Below are positions 1-11,957 of a stretch of DNA of 64,000 nt, one piece after another. The stretch comes from Pestalotiopsis fici W106-1 (lineage: Eukaryota > Ascomycota > Sordariomycetes > Amphisphaeriales > Sporocadaceae). The stretch's first letter is position 1; each line of letters begins with the position of its first letter. The translations under genes and the position numbers were made by a program. Where the stretch lies: positions 900,643-964,642 of the forward strand of contig NW_006917102.1 of NCBI RefSeq assembly GCF_000516985.1, in the 5' to 3' direction. The notes under the pieces are model-generated. The model saw only the letters and a program-made list of their open reading frames with translations. It searched no databases and had not been told where the DNA came from.

Positions 1-2040
1 GTGCAGGTAGGATTCGGGTCGAGAATACATCGGCTTTCGGAAGCAAGGTTGCTGGACAGGACAATCTGGTGATTGAAAATCGACACAAGCACCTTTGGAG
101 TTGATCATGGAATGCGACGACACTGGATTTGAAGGCCAATGGCTAATGTAGTGTGGCCGAGTTGCGGCTATCGATCTAATTTAGCGGCACTGGATCCGGG
201 CATCTCAAAATGTTAGCGCTCATGCCTAATGCACATGTTAGTGTAGAATGCAGCCGTGGAGCCGCGGGTCTCAGCGCGTACCTACATTCTTTTAACCAGA
301 GGTGCATTCTATTTGCAGAACGTTGAAGCTAGAAACGATATGGAACATTGAACTCGACGAGTGGCCTCCTTTCCTTCCTTTCTGTCTCTATTCAGTCATA
401 CCCGACTTGGCACTGAGATGGCATCAGTATCTAGTTGCAGCTTGAGGTCCATGACTAACCGCAAGCCCGGAAGAGCAGCCGCGGCTCCAGCAAGGGTTCT
501 CGCGTACGAGAGCCTTGACTAGGAGCCTAGCAAGCTAGGGGATCATCGCTTCAAGTGCTGCCGTCAATACCTATTCTCACAACCAAATTGTAAAAAGTCT
601 ATCACGCGACTTCCATTGTGAATATCTAGCAATTGTAGGACACCTTTATAAGGTTCATGGCCGAGTGCTCATTCATTTCCGAGAACCGAGGACGCTCTTT
701 TCGCCCATTTCAAAACCTCCTCATTGGAGCAGATTTTGTTTTCCATAGGTCAGAGTAGTACCTACCTACCTAGTACCTGGTACCTAGTAGTCATGACATT
801 TCACGAGCATCATGTCCGCGCAGCCTCCAGCAACAACAATACCAACAGCAACCCATTTCAGGTACCGAATTCACAAAGAGCCGTGCGACAATATTTACTC
901 TCTTGTCGTTTCATTCATGGCCCTTCATTCAACACCAGCGCCTGAGATTTTTCGAACTGCTGACCTTGATCCCGTCTCTTGAGCAAATGGACCCTGCACA
1001 TGCTTGCCTGCGCCAACTGGGTGCTGATTTGCCCACGTCCTCTCGCTGCCCTGATAGAAGATGCAGGAAGGTGGGTGGGTGGGGAACAAGCACTTGAGGG
1101 TCTGGCAGTTGGCATTGCTGACAGTGAACACCCAGAGCTACACCCACTTGCTTGTGGCGTACATCAAACCCAAGACCGATCATAATCAGATGCTGCAAAT
1201 GCACCATCACAGCATGCATTCATCTCCATCAAAAACGCCCCCAAAGTTCATATCTCCTTGACGTGCGCCTTGCACAAAAACTTCACAGCCTGAGGCTCTG
1301 GGCTATAGTGCCGGCTCTCCTTTGTTGTATGGCACATGAGCGCCGACATGTTCGGATCCGCGCAGAGTAAGAAGGTCGACGGCGGCTGCTTTTCGGCCAT
1401 TTTCTCGCGTCTCAAGATCCAAACGCAAACGCCATTATTCTTCTGCTGCGAACGCCCCAAATGACAAGTCAGAGTGCCCTCGAAAGTCTGGAATCGAGAC
1501 GACCAGCCCCTTGAAAGCTGGCGATGCTCCAGAACCTCCCAGCCGAAATGATGAGGTTGCAAACCATAAGATATCACATCCTCAGCATCGACTGGATAAT
1601 CTGACTGGGTGCAAGAGGCGTTCCAAAACTTTCACAACAAGGCTCAAGAAATCCTACTGGAAGAGCTTACTCTGTCTAGTGGTGCCCCAACATTGATTCG
1701 CGTTTTCTCGAGAAGTCGTCTAGGGTCTGGAGACATCATTTCGGTCTAGCATAGTCAAGTCAACCTCGGCGCTATACCTGGATCTTCGAATAAATGTAAA
1801 ATACCTAGTATTCTGAAGGCGTTCAGTCAAGTCGAGGTGGGTGATTAACACGACAGAAGGACTATACTGAGGACCAGAGAACGAGAGGGTCTTACAAGTG
1901 GTTCCACAAGCATTTTGGAGTTCGAAAACTGAGAAAGCTCAAGCTTGCCATCAACCCTGTGACTTACGGGGCAAGCCGGGCTATCCCATATTTCTTCGAA
2001 TACGACTGGGCCAAAGACATCAGTGATCGCAAGCTGGTGG
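1..2040. other. Non-coding stretch, no gene recognised
   Basis: No open frame here is longer than about 110 codons and none resembles a known protein. A cluster of the TACCTACC-type motif lies near 760-790 (three overlapping TACCTA/TAGTACC units), as in other spacers of this window. The stretch may contain the decayed 5' part of the NACHT relic that starts near 2.1 kb, but I cannot trace it. Confidence 0.5.
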
Positions 2041-2099
2041 CAGAGGGGCTCGCATATTGCTATCGCACTAAAAACAATAAGCTGTATCATAGGGCGATT

Positions 2100-3400
2100 C
2101 TGCAGCCCATATTTTAGAACTGGTTTTCAGCCAACCGGCTGTATCATCTATCCACAAAAGACCACCAAAGCCCGTCTTTAACTTTGTTGCGCAACGTAGG
2201 CCAAGATGATGACGCCTGATGCCCAGAGCTTTTTCAAATAGCTCCCTAAGAGCTTGTTCATCTCCTTCCGCGGACTTTGATTAATTTTAGTGGTTTGGAT
2301 CAGGTTGAAAGGCCAACAGATGCTGTTCGTATTGTCAAATTTCTCGTCCGGCTTGTTCAAACATGTGAGAGTCCAGCCAAAGTATTCATTTCGAGCCGAG
2401 ATGACTACAGGGCCGTAGCCTCAGGGGCGCCAATCGAATCGCAATGCTATGTGTGGACCAGTGTGGTTACCGGGAACTACCCTGATATCAAGGGACCAAC
2501 CTAAGGACGGGTGTAAGAGATTGGAACCAACTGGCCTGGTGAAGTCGAGCAGAAGTTTGGATTGACGCTACATAGACAAGCCACTGGAATGTACTAATCT
2601 CTTCTCTAAAAAGCACTACCGAGTCTAATGCGAACATCACTAAAGAGGTTCAGTTGGGCGTATTTTTCCATAGTAAGCAGCCAGGTCGCCCATTGGTATT
2701 GAACATTCTTCAGTGTCTTTGCGGAACTTACGGTGAACTGTACCCAAAGAAGAAGAAAAGAAAAAGAAACAACCACTGAACAAAATCAAACTCGCCCACA
2801 GTGAGCTGTTAAGTAGGTCATGTACGCCGGCGTATCACTTCATACCAAACAACTTCTATTGCGCTTCCATCTTGGGATGAAAAGTGACAGCAGCGGGCTA
2901 GAAATTGCTTTTCTATCTCGGAGTCGTTATTGAGGAATAACTGCCACCACCTCTTTATAAGAGAAGGCAATGGCAACTATAGTTTTGATCAAGCTTCTGT
3001 GGAGGAATACTTTGCAGAAAAGCATAATGCCTGAATCTGAAGAGAAGCTCGATCTGAACTGGTAAAACTGTCACATCTACGTCGCAAAATGCAGATGATC
3101 ACTCAAAGCTGGCGGAAGGGTCAATTTGCAGACACAGGGCGAGGGCTGTATCGCTTTTATAACTGCATTGTATGGCAATTCACCCAAAGTTGTAGATTTT
3201 TGAGAGGATCAATGGGTTAAAGCGGATGGGAGCCCATACCTCTGCCCTCCAACCGAAATAGAGGTAATTAAGAATTCGATGAAGAGAAAGCTTGGGACTT
3301 CGAGACTTCATGGATTATAGAAATCGCGGAGATCGTCGCCGCTTCAATAAATTATCGTATTATGGAAATAAGAATTATCTGGGAGTGTCTTAAGCCTTCT
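2100..3400 (+). pseudogene. Decayed NACHT-type (STAND/NLR-like) NTPase relic
   Basis: Around 2277-2420 the plus strand reads like the Walker B to sensor part of fungal NACHT proteins: a hydrophobic strand ending in GLDQVE, a helix FLVRLVQ, then PAKVFISSRDD, which matches the family's usual (V)K(I/V)F(V/I)SSRDD. Just upstream a YPQKTT-like segment also fits. Around 2950-3010 the residues NYSFDQASVEEYFAEKH resemble the FAHLSVQEYL-type segment that follows the winged helix in these proteins. Stops and frame changes interrupt the whole stretch and no long frame remains. The region is AT-richer than the nearby genes, consistent with old mutational decay or RIP. The limits are approximate and family assignment rests on short motifs. 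Confidence 0.4.
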
Positions 3401-4052
3401 TTTGATCACGAATGCCATTTCTTCTCAGGAATTTGAGACTTTACGAGTATAGGGATACAAAAAGGTGACTTGAAGCTGTCAACGTCGGCCGACGATTAGA
3501 CTAGCACATTCATAGTAACAGAGAGTCCAATGGAGCTGTGAGCTCGGAGAGAAAGTTGGCAGTCAGAGTATATACGCGCCGTCCTTGGCCAAAGGGATCA
3601 CGGATGAGCCTATCACTTTACGGCCCTTGGGTGTTGTGTAACCCTCAAGCAAGTCCCGAACTAGATGCCTGCATATTTTGTGTCTAGATGACAAAAACGA
3701 CTACCGATCATGTATATCTTGTTACTGGCTCTTCACAGTGTGAACTTGCATAAACTACGTTTTGAATGCCCTTTTGTGAAAGCTCTGAGAATACGGATGC
3801 TCTATAGGGAGATTAGCGTCCACTATCGAGCGCTATCGTCTACCAGAGCTGTCCACCAAGGTAGCTGAGCCCCACACGGATTTCCAGACCTTTGACACCT
3901 GGACGGTCAATCAGCTTTGATGACTAAATGTACGAAAGCAATGTCCTTTTTTCCCTCACTCACTCAGCTTGGAGCGTATCAAAATCAGAATTGAGATATT
4001 ATCAACTCCTCGAAATCTCAGATTGATCCCGGGCGGAATACTGCTTTAGATC
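3401..4052. other. Spacer, 5' flank of the PARG-like gene
   Basis: Nothing coding was recognised. It probably contains the promoter of the gene at 4053, but I found no clear TATA box. Confidence 0.4.
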
Positions 4053-5635
4053 ATGGGCCGGACAGAGCCTTCCAAAGGCCTGGCGCCACCGAGCTTCCGT
4101 CGTGACGCACGCGCCAAGAAGGCAAAAGCCACTCTGAACAAAGCCATTCCGGCACTGCTATCGAGCCATCCGCGCGCAAAACGTGGTACTGAGGCTTCAG
4201 AGCTGATTGTCGAGCCGCCTGCCCGCAAATCTGCGTCAAATGCACCAAGAGGCGGGGAAAGGAATGGCGCCCCGTTGCCACCGAATGATGAACAACCCGG
4301 CTTGTTCCTCGAGGTGGCGGATACCCTAGCGGTTGCGAGATCGCTGCTTAGGGATCAGGAGACTGAGAGAGATGACCTGAGTAATAGGGTGTCTCGTGTC
4401 GCCATCTTGAACATGGCCTCACCACTATCACCCGGTGGAGGCTTTGTCAATGGAGCAAGCAGTCAGGAGGAGTCACTGGTAAGAATCTGCCATCTTGTTA
4501 TGTCCGAAGACCGCCAGTGCGACTTTATTCCGGGCGGTTCTCCGATTGAGCGCCATATTAGAAAAATGAGCATGGACATTAGGAAAACGCAAAGAATCAA
4601 TGTATAAGCCACTAACTTGAGAATCTGTAGTGCATGCGCAGCACGCTTCTACCATCCCTCAAAGATGAATTTTACCGTCTTCCAGAGCTCGGTGCCGTCT
4701 TTACTCCCGACGTTCTCGTATTCCGGAACGAATCCGGGGACGATCTGGAGAAACGGGACCGCTGGTTTGTGGATTGCGTCAGTGCCGCTATGCTCCGGAT
4801 GCCGGAGACGGAGGTCAACGAAGAGTCTGGGCGTGGCAGGTATGTCAATTCCAGCGACAGGGATACCATCTTGCAAAAGATGCGCATCGTCATGAGGGTA
4901 TTCCAGGCCAAGGGTGCCAGAAAAGTCGTGTAAGTGCATTATCATGCGTCACTCACTATGCTTTGCTGGTCGTGGTAGTGTTAGGTGACATCCGTTTCGC
5001 CATGACTCCGTTTCCTGTCGCAGATAACTTGTACACTTCCGTTTTGCCAAAGTTATTCACACAGCTCGTATTGTATTCAAAGTACTCATGCATTTCTCTG
5101 ATATAGGCTTGGAGCTTGGGGTTGTGGTGCATATGGCAATCCCGTCGGCGAGATAGCAGCAGCCTGGAGCAAGGTACTGCTAGGTGGAAAGAACAAGGCC
5201 AAAGCCAAAAAGGAGACCTGGTCAGGTATCGACGAAGTCGTCTTTGCAATCAAGGACCCTGGCCTGGCCGATGGATTTGAGGCAGCGTTCGGTCCAGGCT
5301 TGACGCGCAGGGCAGCCGAAGATGCATCGGAAGAGGAGTCCGAGAACGACGATGCTGAAGCGTTCAGGCTTAAAGAGCTTCAGGACAAGATCAGCGAGCT
5401 GGAGCAGCGCATGGCGCAGACCGCCAATGCCCAGGTCAAGTCTGGGCTGGGCGGTATATTGGCTGGGCTGAAGAGTCAACTTGGAGGAGTCAACGACAAG
5501 GATGCCCCAACGCCAGACCGTGCCAGTGAGGCTAGCAGCGACGAGGCAGCATCAGACCAAGACAGTGATGTGTCATCGCCCCAGCCCGGCGACGAAGAAG
5601 AGGCAGAAGATGGCGATCATGATAATAGGCGGTGA
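4053..5635 (+). CDS. Bacterial-type poly(ADP-ribose) glycohydrolase-like protein (TIGR02452/DUF2263)
   Basis: Three exons, 4053-4478, 4631-4929 and 5107-5635, give 417 residues. The PARG signature GGG-X7-QEE is complete (GGG at residues 128-130, QEE at 138-140), preceded by an ILNMASP strand. After the second intron comes LGAWGCGAYGNP (243-254), the conserved C-terminal macrodomain-like motif. Proteins with this signature remove ADP-ribose from modified proteins. A region of about 50 residues rich in basic residues (roughly 15-70) precedes the domain. After it come a short coiled coil (about 320-345) and a very acidic, Ser-rich tail; these are not part of the catalytic family and may serve binding or nuclear localisation (inference). 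Both introns carry plain GT-AG ends; the joins restore one frame. Start is the first ATG in the open frame. Confidence 0.82.
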
Positions 5636-7322
5636 TGAGTTGGTGCTCGGTGCGATAGCCTCCATGAGACCCAAGTCGCTGTAATTCTCCGATTTCAGTA
5701 CTACTCGCAAGGATTCTCCAATGGACCAGGCAGAGTAACACAATGTTTGCTCGCTGCAGGTTAATCGATCTGAGGGTACTTCTGCCGGCTGCTTTAATCA
5801 AACCACGCAACGGCATGGTCCTCTTACTCTCTCACTGGCCCTCTCACCTTGGATACACCTTCTGCACGAGCGTATTCGCTTCTTTTCCCCCTGCACAAAT
5901 AGTAGGGGGAGATCGTCATGAAACTAGGAGTGTTCATGCACTCCATAGTCGCGCGTCGAGGCCCGCACACGTCAAGGACTCATCATGACTTCGCAGATTG
6001 ACTGCTATAGGTCAGTCATCAGAGTCGGTGTGCCAAGACTAGCTACCTGTACCCTTGGCTGGCAGGGGCCAAGTTGTCAATAAATGCGAGGTTCGTTCGG
6101 ATGGACTACCGAACAATACTACGACGTTGCTCGGTTTTGCTTGAGGTCTGGGCTTGGCTCCGTCTCAACCCCTCCGTCCGCCCAGAAGATACTTTCTCGT
6201 CCTCTACATGATCGTTATCTGCCAGACTTGGCAAAAAAGTCGTGTTATCCTTACTTATGCACAATGATAAGCGATCTGAATATTGGCTCGTCTCGATGTT
6301 GATCACGAATTAATCTCGGCCGAGTCTCCTGAAAGCTGAACCACGACCTCGGGATCAATAATCTCATTGTGAATGCCTGTGCCGCATGATGTGGTCAGTA
6401 GTACTATGTGTCTATGGCACAGCTACCTACCTAGTTAAGGCAAGGAATGGCGCAGACTGTGCCGCACACCATGGCGGTACTTGGCTGATGATCCATGTCG
6501 ACAAAATTGCCAAAATACAGGTCCAAGCTCGACGGTCGCAAACGATCATTGCATATAACCCTGGTTTTAGCAAATCTCCTTGCCCTCCCTCGGACGTTAT
6601 GTTGTCGCGTTAGCATTTGCTAAATGCTTACGGAACACATGACCTGGATCATCTGCGAGACGCTGATGGAGAAAACCTGCTGTGCCACCGAATTCCCCGT
6701 ACCTGGCTCCTTCTTAGTCGTTGGTTCGGAAACATGGCTCGCTTTTTTAAATCATACCATCATGTTATGACAGGTCAGGGGGGTCTGACCACCAAAAGAG
6801 AGAGAAAAAAAGGATCGATCTCATGAAAATTGTAGATCCTCAGAAGCACTCTACATACACTAGGCTACGGTAGACCAGAATTAGTTATCCCGTCAGTCTG
6901 TTTACCGACAGGGCTGTCAAGGCTGCAGAACCACCCTGTCTTCTGGGAGAGATCTTGGGAGTCCCTATCCACCTCCTGATTCTAATCTCTAAGCGAGGGG
7001 GGGATTGTCGCTCAATCCTGGGTCAACCTTTCATATTGGTTTCCATGTACCAAGCTTACCGTAAAAGGCAGACTGTTATCCCCGCCTAGACCCGAAAGAC
7101 CGACATCTCCGGCAGGGCACAAAGCCAAAGCTTTGAGTGCTCTTTAGCCTTTCAATCTAGCGTACCCGAAGCCCGGAGCTCTCCCCCTGTCCAATTGCTG
7201 AAAGCTCTGTGCCATCACCAATCCCGCAAAAAGCAAATGTCTGTTTTACGCCGACAGCCGACAACGACGACGACGACGACTACTATGCAAGACTGACAAG
7301 CCGCAACCGGGGCCAGAACGAC
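5636..7322. other. Spacer between the PARG-like gene and LIP2
   Basis: Only short, unconvincing frames occur. One TACCTACC-type motif lies near 6423. The frame of the next gene is open upstream to 7209 but from GTG codons only, so it is treated as 5' leader here. Confidence 0.45.
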
Positions 7323-8345
7323 ATGACGCTCCTCCAACATATCCGCATCCCCTCGACCGCGCCCCGGTTCCCGACCTACGCTCTTGCCGTTGAGCTGCAA
7401 ACGCATCTGCAAAGGCGGCTGCTCGAGCACAAGGCCGCCGCCGCCGCCTCAGCTTCCTCCTCATCGACGACGACGACGACTTCGGTAGCGCCACCGCCGT
7501 CTCTCATTTCGTTCACACCACCACCGACGTATACGCTCGGCCGGCGACAATCAGGGCCTCTAGCCCCAGCCGAGGAACAGCGCCTCCGCGCCCCTCTCCG
7601 CGTCGGGCCACACTCACAGTATGCCCCCGAGGTGGTGAGCGCGCCGCGCGGCGGCCTCGCGACATACCACGGCCCGGGACAGCTCGTCTTTTGGCCCGTC
7701 ATTGACCTGCACTCGCCGCACCACCGCCACTTTACCGTGCGCGACTATGCGTGTCTGTTGGAAAAGACGACGATTGCCGCGCTGGCGCGCGTGACGCGGC
7801 GGTCAGGTAGCGAGCTCAAGGGCTTCACGACGGATAACCCAGGCGTCTGGGTCCGCCACAGCGCGTCGGGCTTGCTCCGCGATACCGCTGCCGGTGCTGC
7901 TCCTCCCACCAGCAACAGTCCATCGGCAATAACAACCGCTGAGGAGCGCAAAATCGCCGCTCTGGGCGTCCACCTCCGACGCCACGTGACGGGTCTCGGC
8001 GTCGCCGTCAACATCAACATGCCCGTCCGCGGGCCCGAGGCGTCGAATCCGTGGTCGCGCATCGTGGCGTGCGGGCTTGAGGACAAGGGCGTGACCAACC
8101 TGGTGGCTGAGCTCTACGGGGCCGATCACGGCGGCGAGGAGCACTCGTACTCGGCCACTGGCCAAGAGCTGCAGGACGAGCTGCGGCAGGCGTGGGCCGA
8201 TGAGTTTACCGAGAGGCTCCTTGTCAAGACGGATAGTCTTCGTGACTACCAAGATGAGACGCTAGCCGCAATGATTACGTCTTTCGAAAATCGTGCTCAA
8301 GGCTTAGAGTCTGGGAATGGGTTCAACTCGGGGCTTGAAAACTAG
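7323..8345 (+). CDS. LIP2: Lipoyl(octanoyl) transferase, mitochondrial
   Basis: Transfers octanoyl from acyl carrier protein to lipoyl domains (glycine cleavage H protein, 2-oxoacid dehydrogenases), the first step of lipoate synthesis in mitochondria. A single exon gives 340 residues. The LipB signature RGGLATYHGPGQL is at 109-121. The active-site pair is present: Lys210 in KIAALGVH and Cys250 in IVACGLEDKGVTNL. Residues 37-60 are an Ala/Ser/Thr-rich insertion, and about 20 residues between 180 and 205 form another low-complexity insertion before the catalytic lysine. The first ATG of the frame is at 7323; 38 in-frame codons upstream (from a GTG at 7209) include a run of Asp codons and lack an ATG. 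The first 30 residues are basic with few acidic residues, compatible with import. Confidence 0.92.
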   Translation: MTLLQHIRIPSTAPRFPTYALAVELQTHLQRRLLEHKAAAAASASSSSTTTTTSVAPPPSLISFTPPPTYTLGRRQSGPLAPAEEQRLRAPLRVGPHSQYAPEVVSAPRGGLATYHGPGQLVFWPVIDLHSPHHRHFTVRDYACLLEKTTIAALARVTRRSGSELKGFTTDNPGVWVRHSASGLLRDTAAGAAPPTSNSPSAITTAEERKIAALGVHLRRHVTGLGVAVNINMPVRGPEASNPWSRIVACGLEDKGVTNLVAELYGADHGGEEHSYSATGQELQDELRQAWADEFTERLLVKTDSLRDYQDETLAAMITSFENRAQGLESGNGFNSGLEN

Positions 8346-8502
8346 CCTTCTCTATTCACACTTCCAATAGCAGTGGGAGAGTCCTAGATCGTCCTCATGA
8401 GTCAATCATAATGAATTGATTCGAAACTGGTTAGCTAAAATTATGCCAGCCATGATGGAATTGTAATGATGTACATTGTCCATGCCACTGTGAGATGAAG
8501 TA

Positions 8503-8518
8503 AATAAAATAAAATAAA
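8503..8518 (+). terminator. Overlapping AATAAA poly(A) signals after LIP2
   Basis: Three overlapping AATAAA hexamers lie about 160 bases after the LIP2 stop codon, a likely 3'-end processing signal. Confidence 0.5.
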
Positions 8519-8681
8519 GGAAATCAATTTACCCTTCTCTTTGGAGATCCGTTCAATTTTGAGTAGTACAAAGTATCTACCAGTCGTTACATCATTTCTC
8601 TGAAGCAAGTCCCACTATCAATATTTTTGTTTCCGTGAAAAGGAAAAAAGATGGTCATAAACACCAAAAAAAGAAGAATGC

Positions 8682-8779
8682 TGATGAGAGTGGGATTCGA
8701 ACCCACGCCAATTTCTTGACTACGATTTGAATTTCAGTTGACCTGAACGTAGCGCCTTAGACCGCTCGGCCATCTCACC
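8682..8779 (-). tRNA. tRNA-Leu(CAG) with a 16-base intron
   Basis: Read on the minus strand, the 7-base acceptor stem GGTGAGA pairs with TCTCATC, the discriminator is A (leucine type) and the D arm is GGCCGAGCGGTCTAAGGC. The anticodon stem CTACG pairs with CGTAG. Between them lie TTCAGG, a 16-base intron and T, which puts the intron after position 37 and gives anticodon CAG. A long variable arm and the T arm GTGGG-TTCGAAT-CCCAC follow. The intron holds CTGAA, complementary to TTCAG of the anticodon loop, the usual anticodon-intron pairing of spliced tRNAs. Confidence 0.93.
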
Positions 8780-9128
8780 CTGGTGCTTGTGATACTTTGT
8801 GGTTGTGGGGGATTATATAAAAGTCTGTATTTGGGTCGCCGACGAGAATAGTGAACAAATATTATTTAGACTGTCCCGCATTGCTCTCCTATTTTTCTGT
8901 ATCGAGGAACCAGCGACTGAGGGATTAACCAACTTAAAATGCATCATCAATCCGAGTTTGTCAAGGACGTTGGCCCAAAAATCCTGTGAGAAGCCTCAAA
9001 GTCGCGTCATGGACCAGCGCCTCGCGATGTCAAAGCCATAACTTTGCCAACAAAATTAATGAAACAGAACCAAACCACCAAAGAACACCAAGCCTCTACC
9101 ATTCAAGTTTTCATTGCCTTTCAAATGC
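8780..9128. other. Short spacer between tRNA-Leu and the otubain gene
   Basis: Holds the tRNA 5' flank and the 3' untranslated part of the minus-strand otubain gene. No separate feature is seen. Confidence 0.5.
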
Positions 9129-11957
9129 TTAAGAAGAACTCTTTTTCCGGTTAGCCATTCTACCCGTGGGCGCATCCTCGTCCTGGTCCGGTTTGTATTC
9201 CTCAGGCTGGAAGTGGGGATTGTTATAGTGAGCTGTATTGTAGTAGCTTTGTTTGAAGATATTAGTTTGGACCTGAAAAGCAGGATCTGGGGGCTGTGGA
9301 GATGCTTCAGCTCCACCAGGGACTGGAAACATGTGCTTGCTGAAGCGCAACGATGTCAGCGACGTTGCATCTTGTGTCTGAGGTTGAGGTGAGGGCTGCG
9401 AGGGTACACTATGTGTTGGTGACAACGGCGATTGAGCCACAGCTGGCGATTCCGTGTATTGTGGAATCCATGATGTTTGAGCCGGTGGGCTAAAGGCTGA
9501 TTCCATTGGGGAAATTGGTGGAGATCCAAGCGGTGGGAACGAAGACGGCGGCGGCCCTCCAACACCAAAGCCAGGTATCATAGACAGCGCCCCCATATTC
9601 ATAGTTGAAAAGGCCCCAAGAGAAGATACATTGCTCTGAATGTCATGATGGTGGGACAATGACGAGACTCGATTAACTTGCACAGAAGCAGGAGCAGCCG
9701 GAGGCGCAGCAGGCTGAGGTGCGAGAACTTGCTCGCGATACAAGATGTCGTAATGATCAGGACGATAAAGAAGATTGATCATGAAACCCAGTTCCGCTGG
9801 GTCCTTGCTCTTGGCTTCGTCAGGCCATCGATGCGTATTCACCTCTGTGCCTGGACTCGTATCAAGATATGCAATCTCCAGGACGATATCAGCTGGTTTA
9901 AGGAAGACATTGAACAGAAGATCAAGAGCAATCTGATCTATCTCCTTGTTGACAGGCATGATCCACTGGTCGCAGTAAGTAGTTGCGTCTCCTGTAATGA
10001 AGGCCTCGTATTGAGGTAGGTTGCCTTTCAACCACGATGCCGCGAGTAGGCGAAGATGGTAAATCATGCCGTCGGAGGCCGGTCCATTCCACATGTCCAG
10101 CACAATCGGCATGGCGTCCTGCCCTTGGTCGAGGGCTTTGATTACTTCTTCAAACAATGTTGTCGTCGGCTCGACCATGTCCTCGAATAAGTAAAGATCA
10201 AAGCCGCCGGTATGTTGAATAAATTCATTCAGCGACATGATGCGAGCAAACTCGGTTTGCAGGTGGTCAATGTCACCACATTGTACCAGATTCTCGAAGT
10301 ACGCAAAGCCGATGGCTATTTGCAGTCAGTAACACTACAACCACCACACGTATGACAACCACCAAGATCACCCGTGTACCACCGCTAATAGTGTGTGTCG
10401 CCATTCAGATGGCGAGAACCACATGCCCTTGTCATTCGGGATGCGAGACCTGGGCAATGGCCCAGACTCCAGAGGCTGCCACTCGGTAAAACCCCCCGGC
10501 GAATCTTGATATGAATGAAATTGCGGGGTAGAGGTAAGATAATATGCAGGAGGATACCAGCATCACAACATAATTGCAACTCACCTCGCCAGCCACAATT
10601 ACCATCACCCTGGATCTGACGGTAGGTTGTGTACGTCAGGGGCAATGCCTAGGATCATGTCTGATTAGCTTTCGCCCATATGTCTTGTCTCATGATTGGA
10701 TGCTCTGTGGACTTGTGTGCGTGTGTATTTAGTCTCTTGGGGTGTGCCAATCTATGTTAGTGTGGAGGAGCAATGCTCTGCAGCACGACAGATTCTCGTC
10801 GATGAGATCAGCCGCTACGGCAATCCAGCTGTCCAGACAGGGGGTCCACGGCACGGCACAGGGTTCGCTTGCTAGTTTGGACAGTAGTAGTAATCTGCCC
10901 AACCAGGTGCGGATCCAAGTGCAAGTTGCTCCGGACGTGGAAAGTAGCAGGTAAGATAGGTAGCGAGCGAGATGGACAGGGGAAGTGCCAGCGGTCGTCG
11001 CGTGAGATAGGTTACGGCGGGCAGGGAGGCAGCGGGACGGGATGAGATCAGGCTCTCTCTCTCAACTTACCACAGTTTTGGCAACGTAAACGGGGTTTGC
11101 CTTGGCATATTCTTCCGTGATTGCTTGACTCGACTTTTTGTCGCTAACATACGGACCCTAGTGGAAAAGCTTGTGTGAGCTGTCGTGCGTGTGATTTGAA
11201 TCCGGTGAAGAATTGGCCATGCATGATGCAGAAGAAAAAGAAATGAGACGGCGAGAAAAAGCAAAACCCGATAGGGTAGAAGAGAAGCTCCAATCTCCAA
11301 CAAGGAGAGTTGCAGCGGGATTTGGGAAGAGCAGGTACAATGTCGAATAAATGAATGATTGAATGAACCCACCTTGAGCTCAGGCTGATAGTCCCGGGCA
11401 GCGGCCTCTTGCTGGGCGAGGTCGCTTGGGGCCTCCATCTTGACGTTGTAGGATCCTTGATCGTAAGAAGTCGCGTATCCGGGATGGTGTTGGTGGTTTT
11501 GCTCCTGCTTCTGGTGATGGTTATGATGATAAGAGGGAGGATCTGGCGACGACGGCAGTCCGTGGTGTTGAAACCGAAGATGTTGGTGTTGGTGTTGTTG
11601 TTGTTGTTGTTGTTGTTGCGGCTGCTGCTGGCTGTGGTTGAGGTTGTGGTGGTCGTAAAGACTAGAGAAGATGGGTGAGGTGAGTGCAGTACTAGCAGCA
11701 GCAGTTGTATTCGTACTACCGCTACTACTACTGCTAGTCGCAGCAGCGGCGCCCGATTTCAGGCCTGGACTGCGGTTGTTGGCTCCTCCCCCGCCTACAC
11801 TACTACCACCACCACTACTGCCGCTGCCGCCGCTGCCCTGGCCCATCGGACTGGGTGCAAACGTGTATTCAGGCAAGTTTGCGTTGCCTACATTGACTCC
11901 ATATGAAGCTGGTGACTGGTAGAATAGAGGAATTCGGTTTGGATTTGGCTGGAACAT
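9129..11957 (-). CDS. Otubain-type ubiquitin thioesterase (peptidase C65) with long low-complexity ends
   Basis: Four exons, 11957-11373, 11157-11071, 10648-10585 and 10315-9129, give 640 residues. The core from about 195 to 440 is an otubain: GDGNCGW carries the catalytic Asp239/Cys242, and LYRPDHYDILY carries His433. Otubains cleave ubiquitin chains. The helical part between them, including WIMPVNKEIDQIAL, fits the family. The N-terminal 190 residues are Gly/Ser/Thr-rich, then a Gln/His run, then Tyr/His/Gln-rich, and have no counterpart in animal otubains. The C-terminal 190 residues are Pro/Ser-rich. The start is the ATG of MFQPNPNR; an open frame continues upstream to 12359, but that part is a Lys/Ser/Leu-rich pyrimidine-tract translation and is probably leader. 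Introns have GTGGGT, GTAAGT and GTGAGT donors. Confidence 0.85.
11593..11617 (-). repeat. (CAA)n run coding polyglutamine in the otubain head
   Basis: On the plus strand it is an uninterrupted TTG/GTT run flanked by imperfect GGTGTT units and GCTGCTG. On the coding strand it gives about nine glutamines bordered by His-Gln alternation. Confidence 0.85.

Noticed and set aside
7209..7322. Upstream extension of LIP2 from 7209
   Set aside because: The codon at 7209 is GTG; the first ATG in frame is at 7323, and the extension contains an Asp run unlike a mitochondrial presequence.
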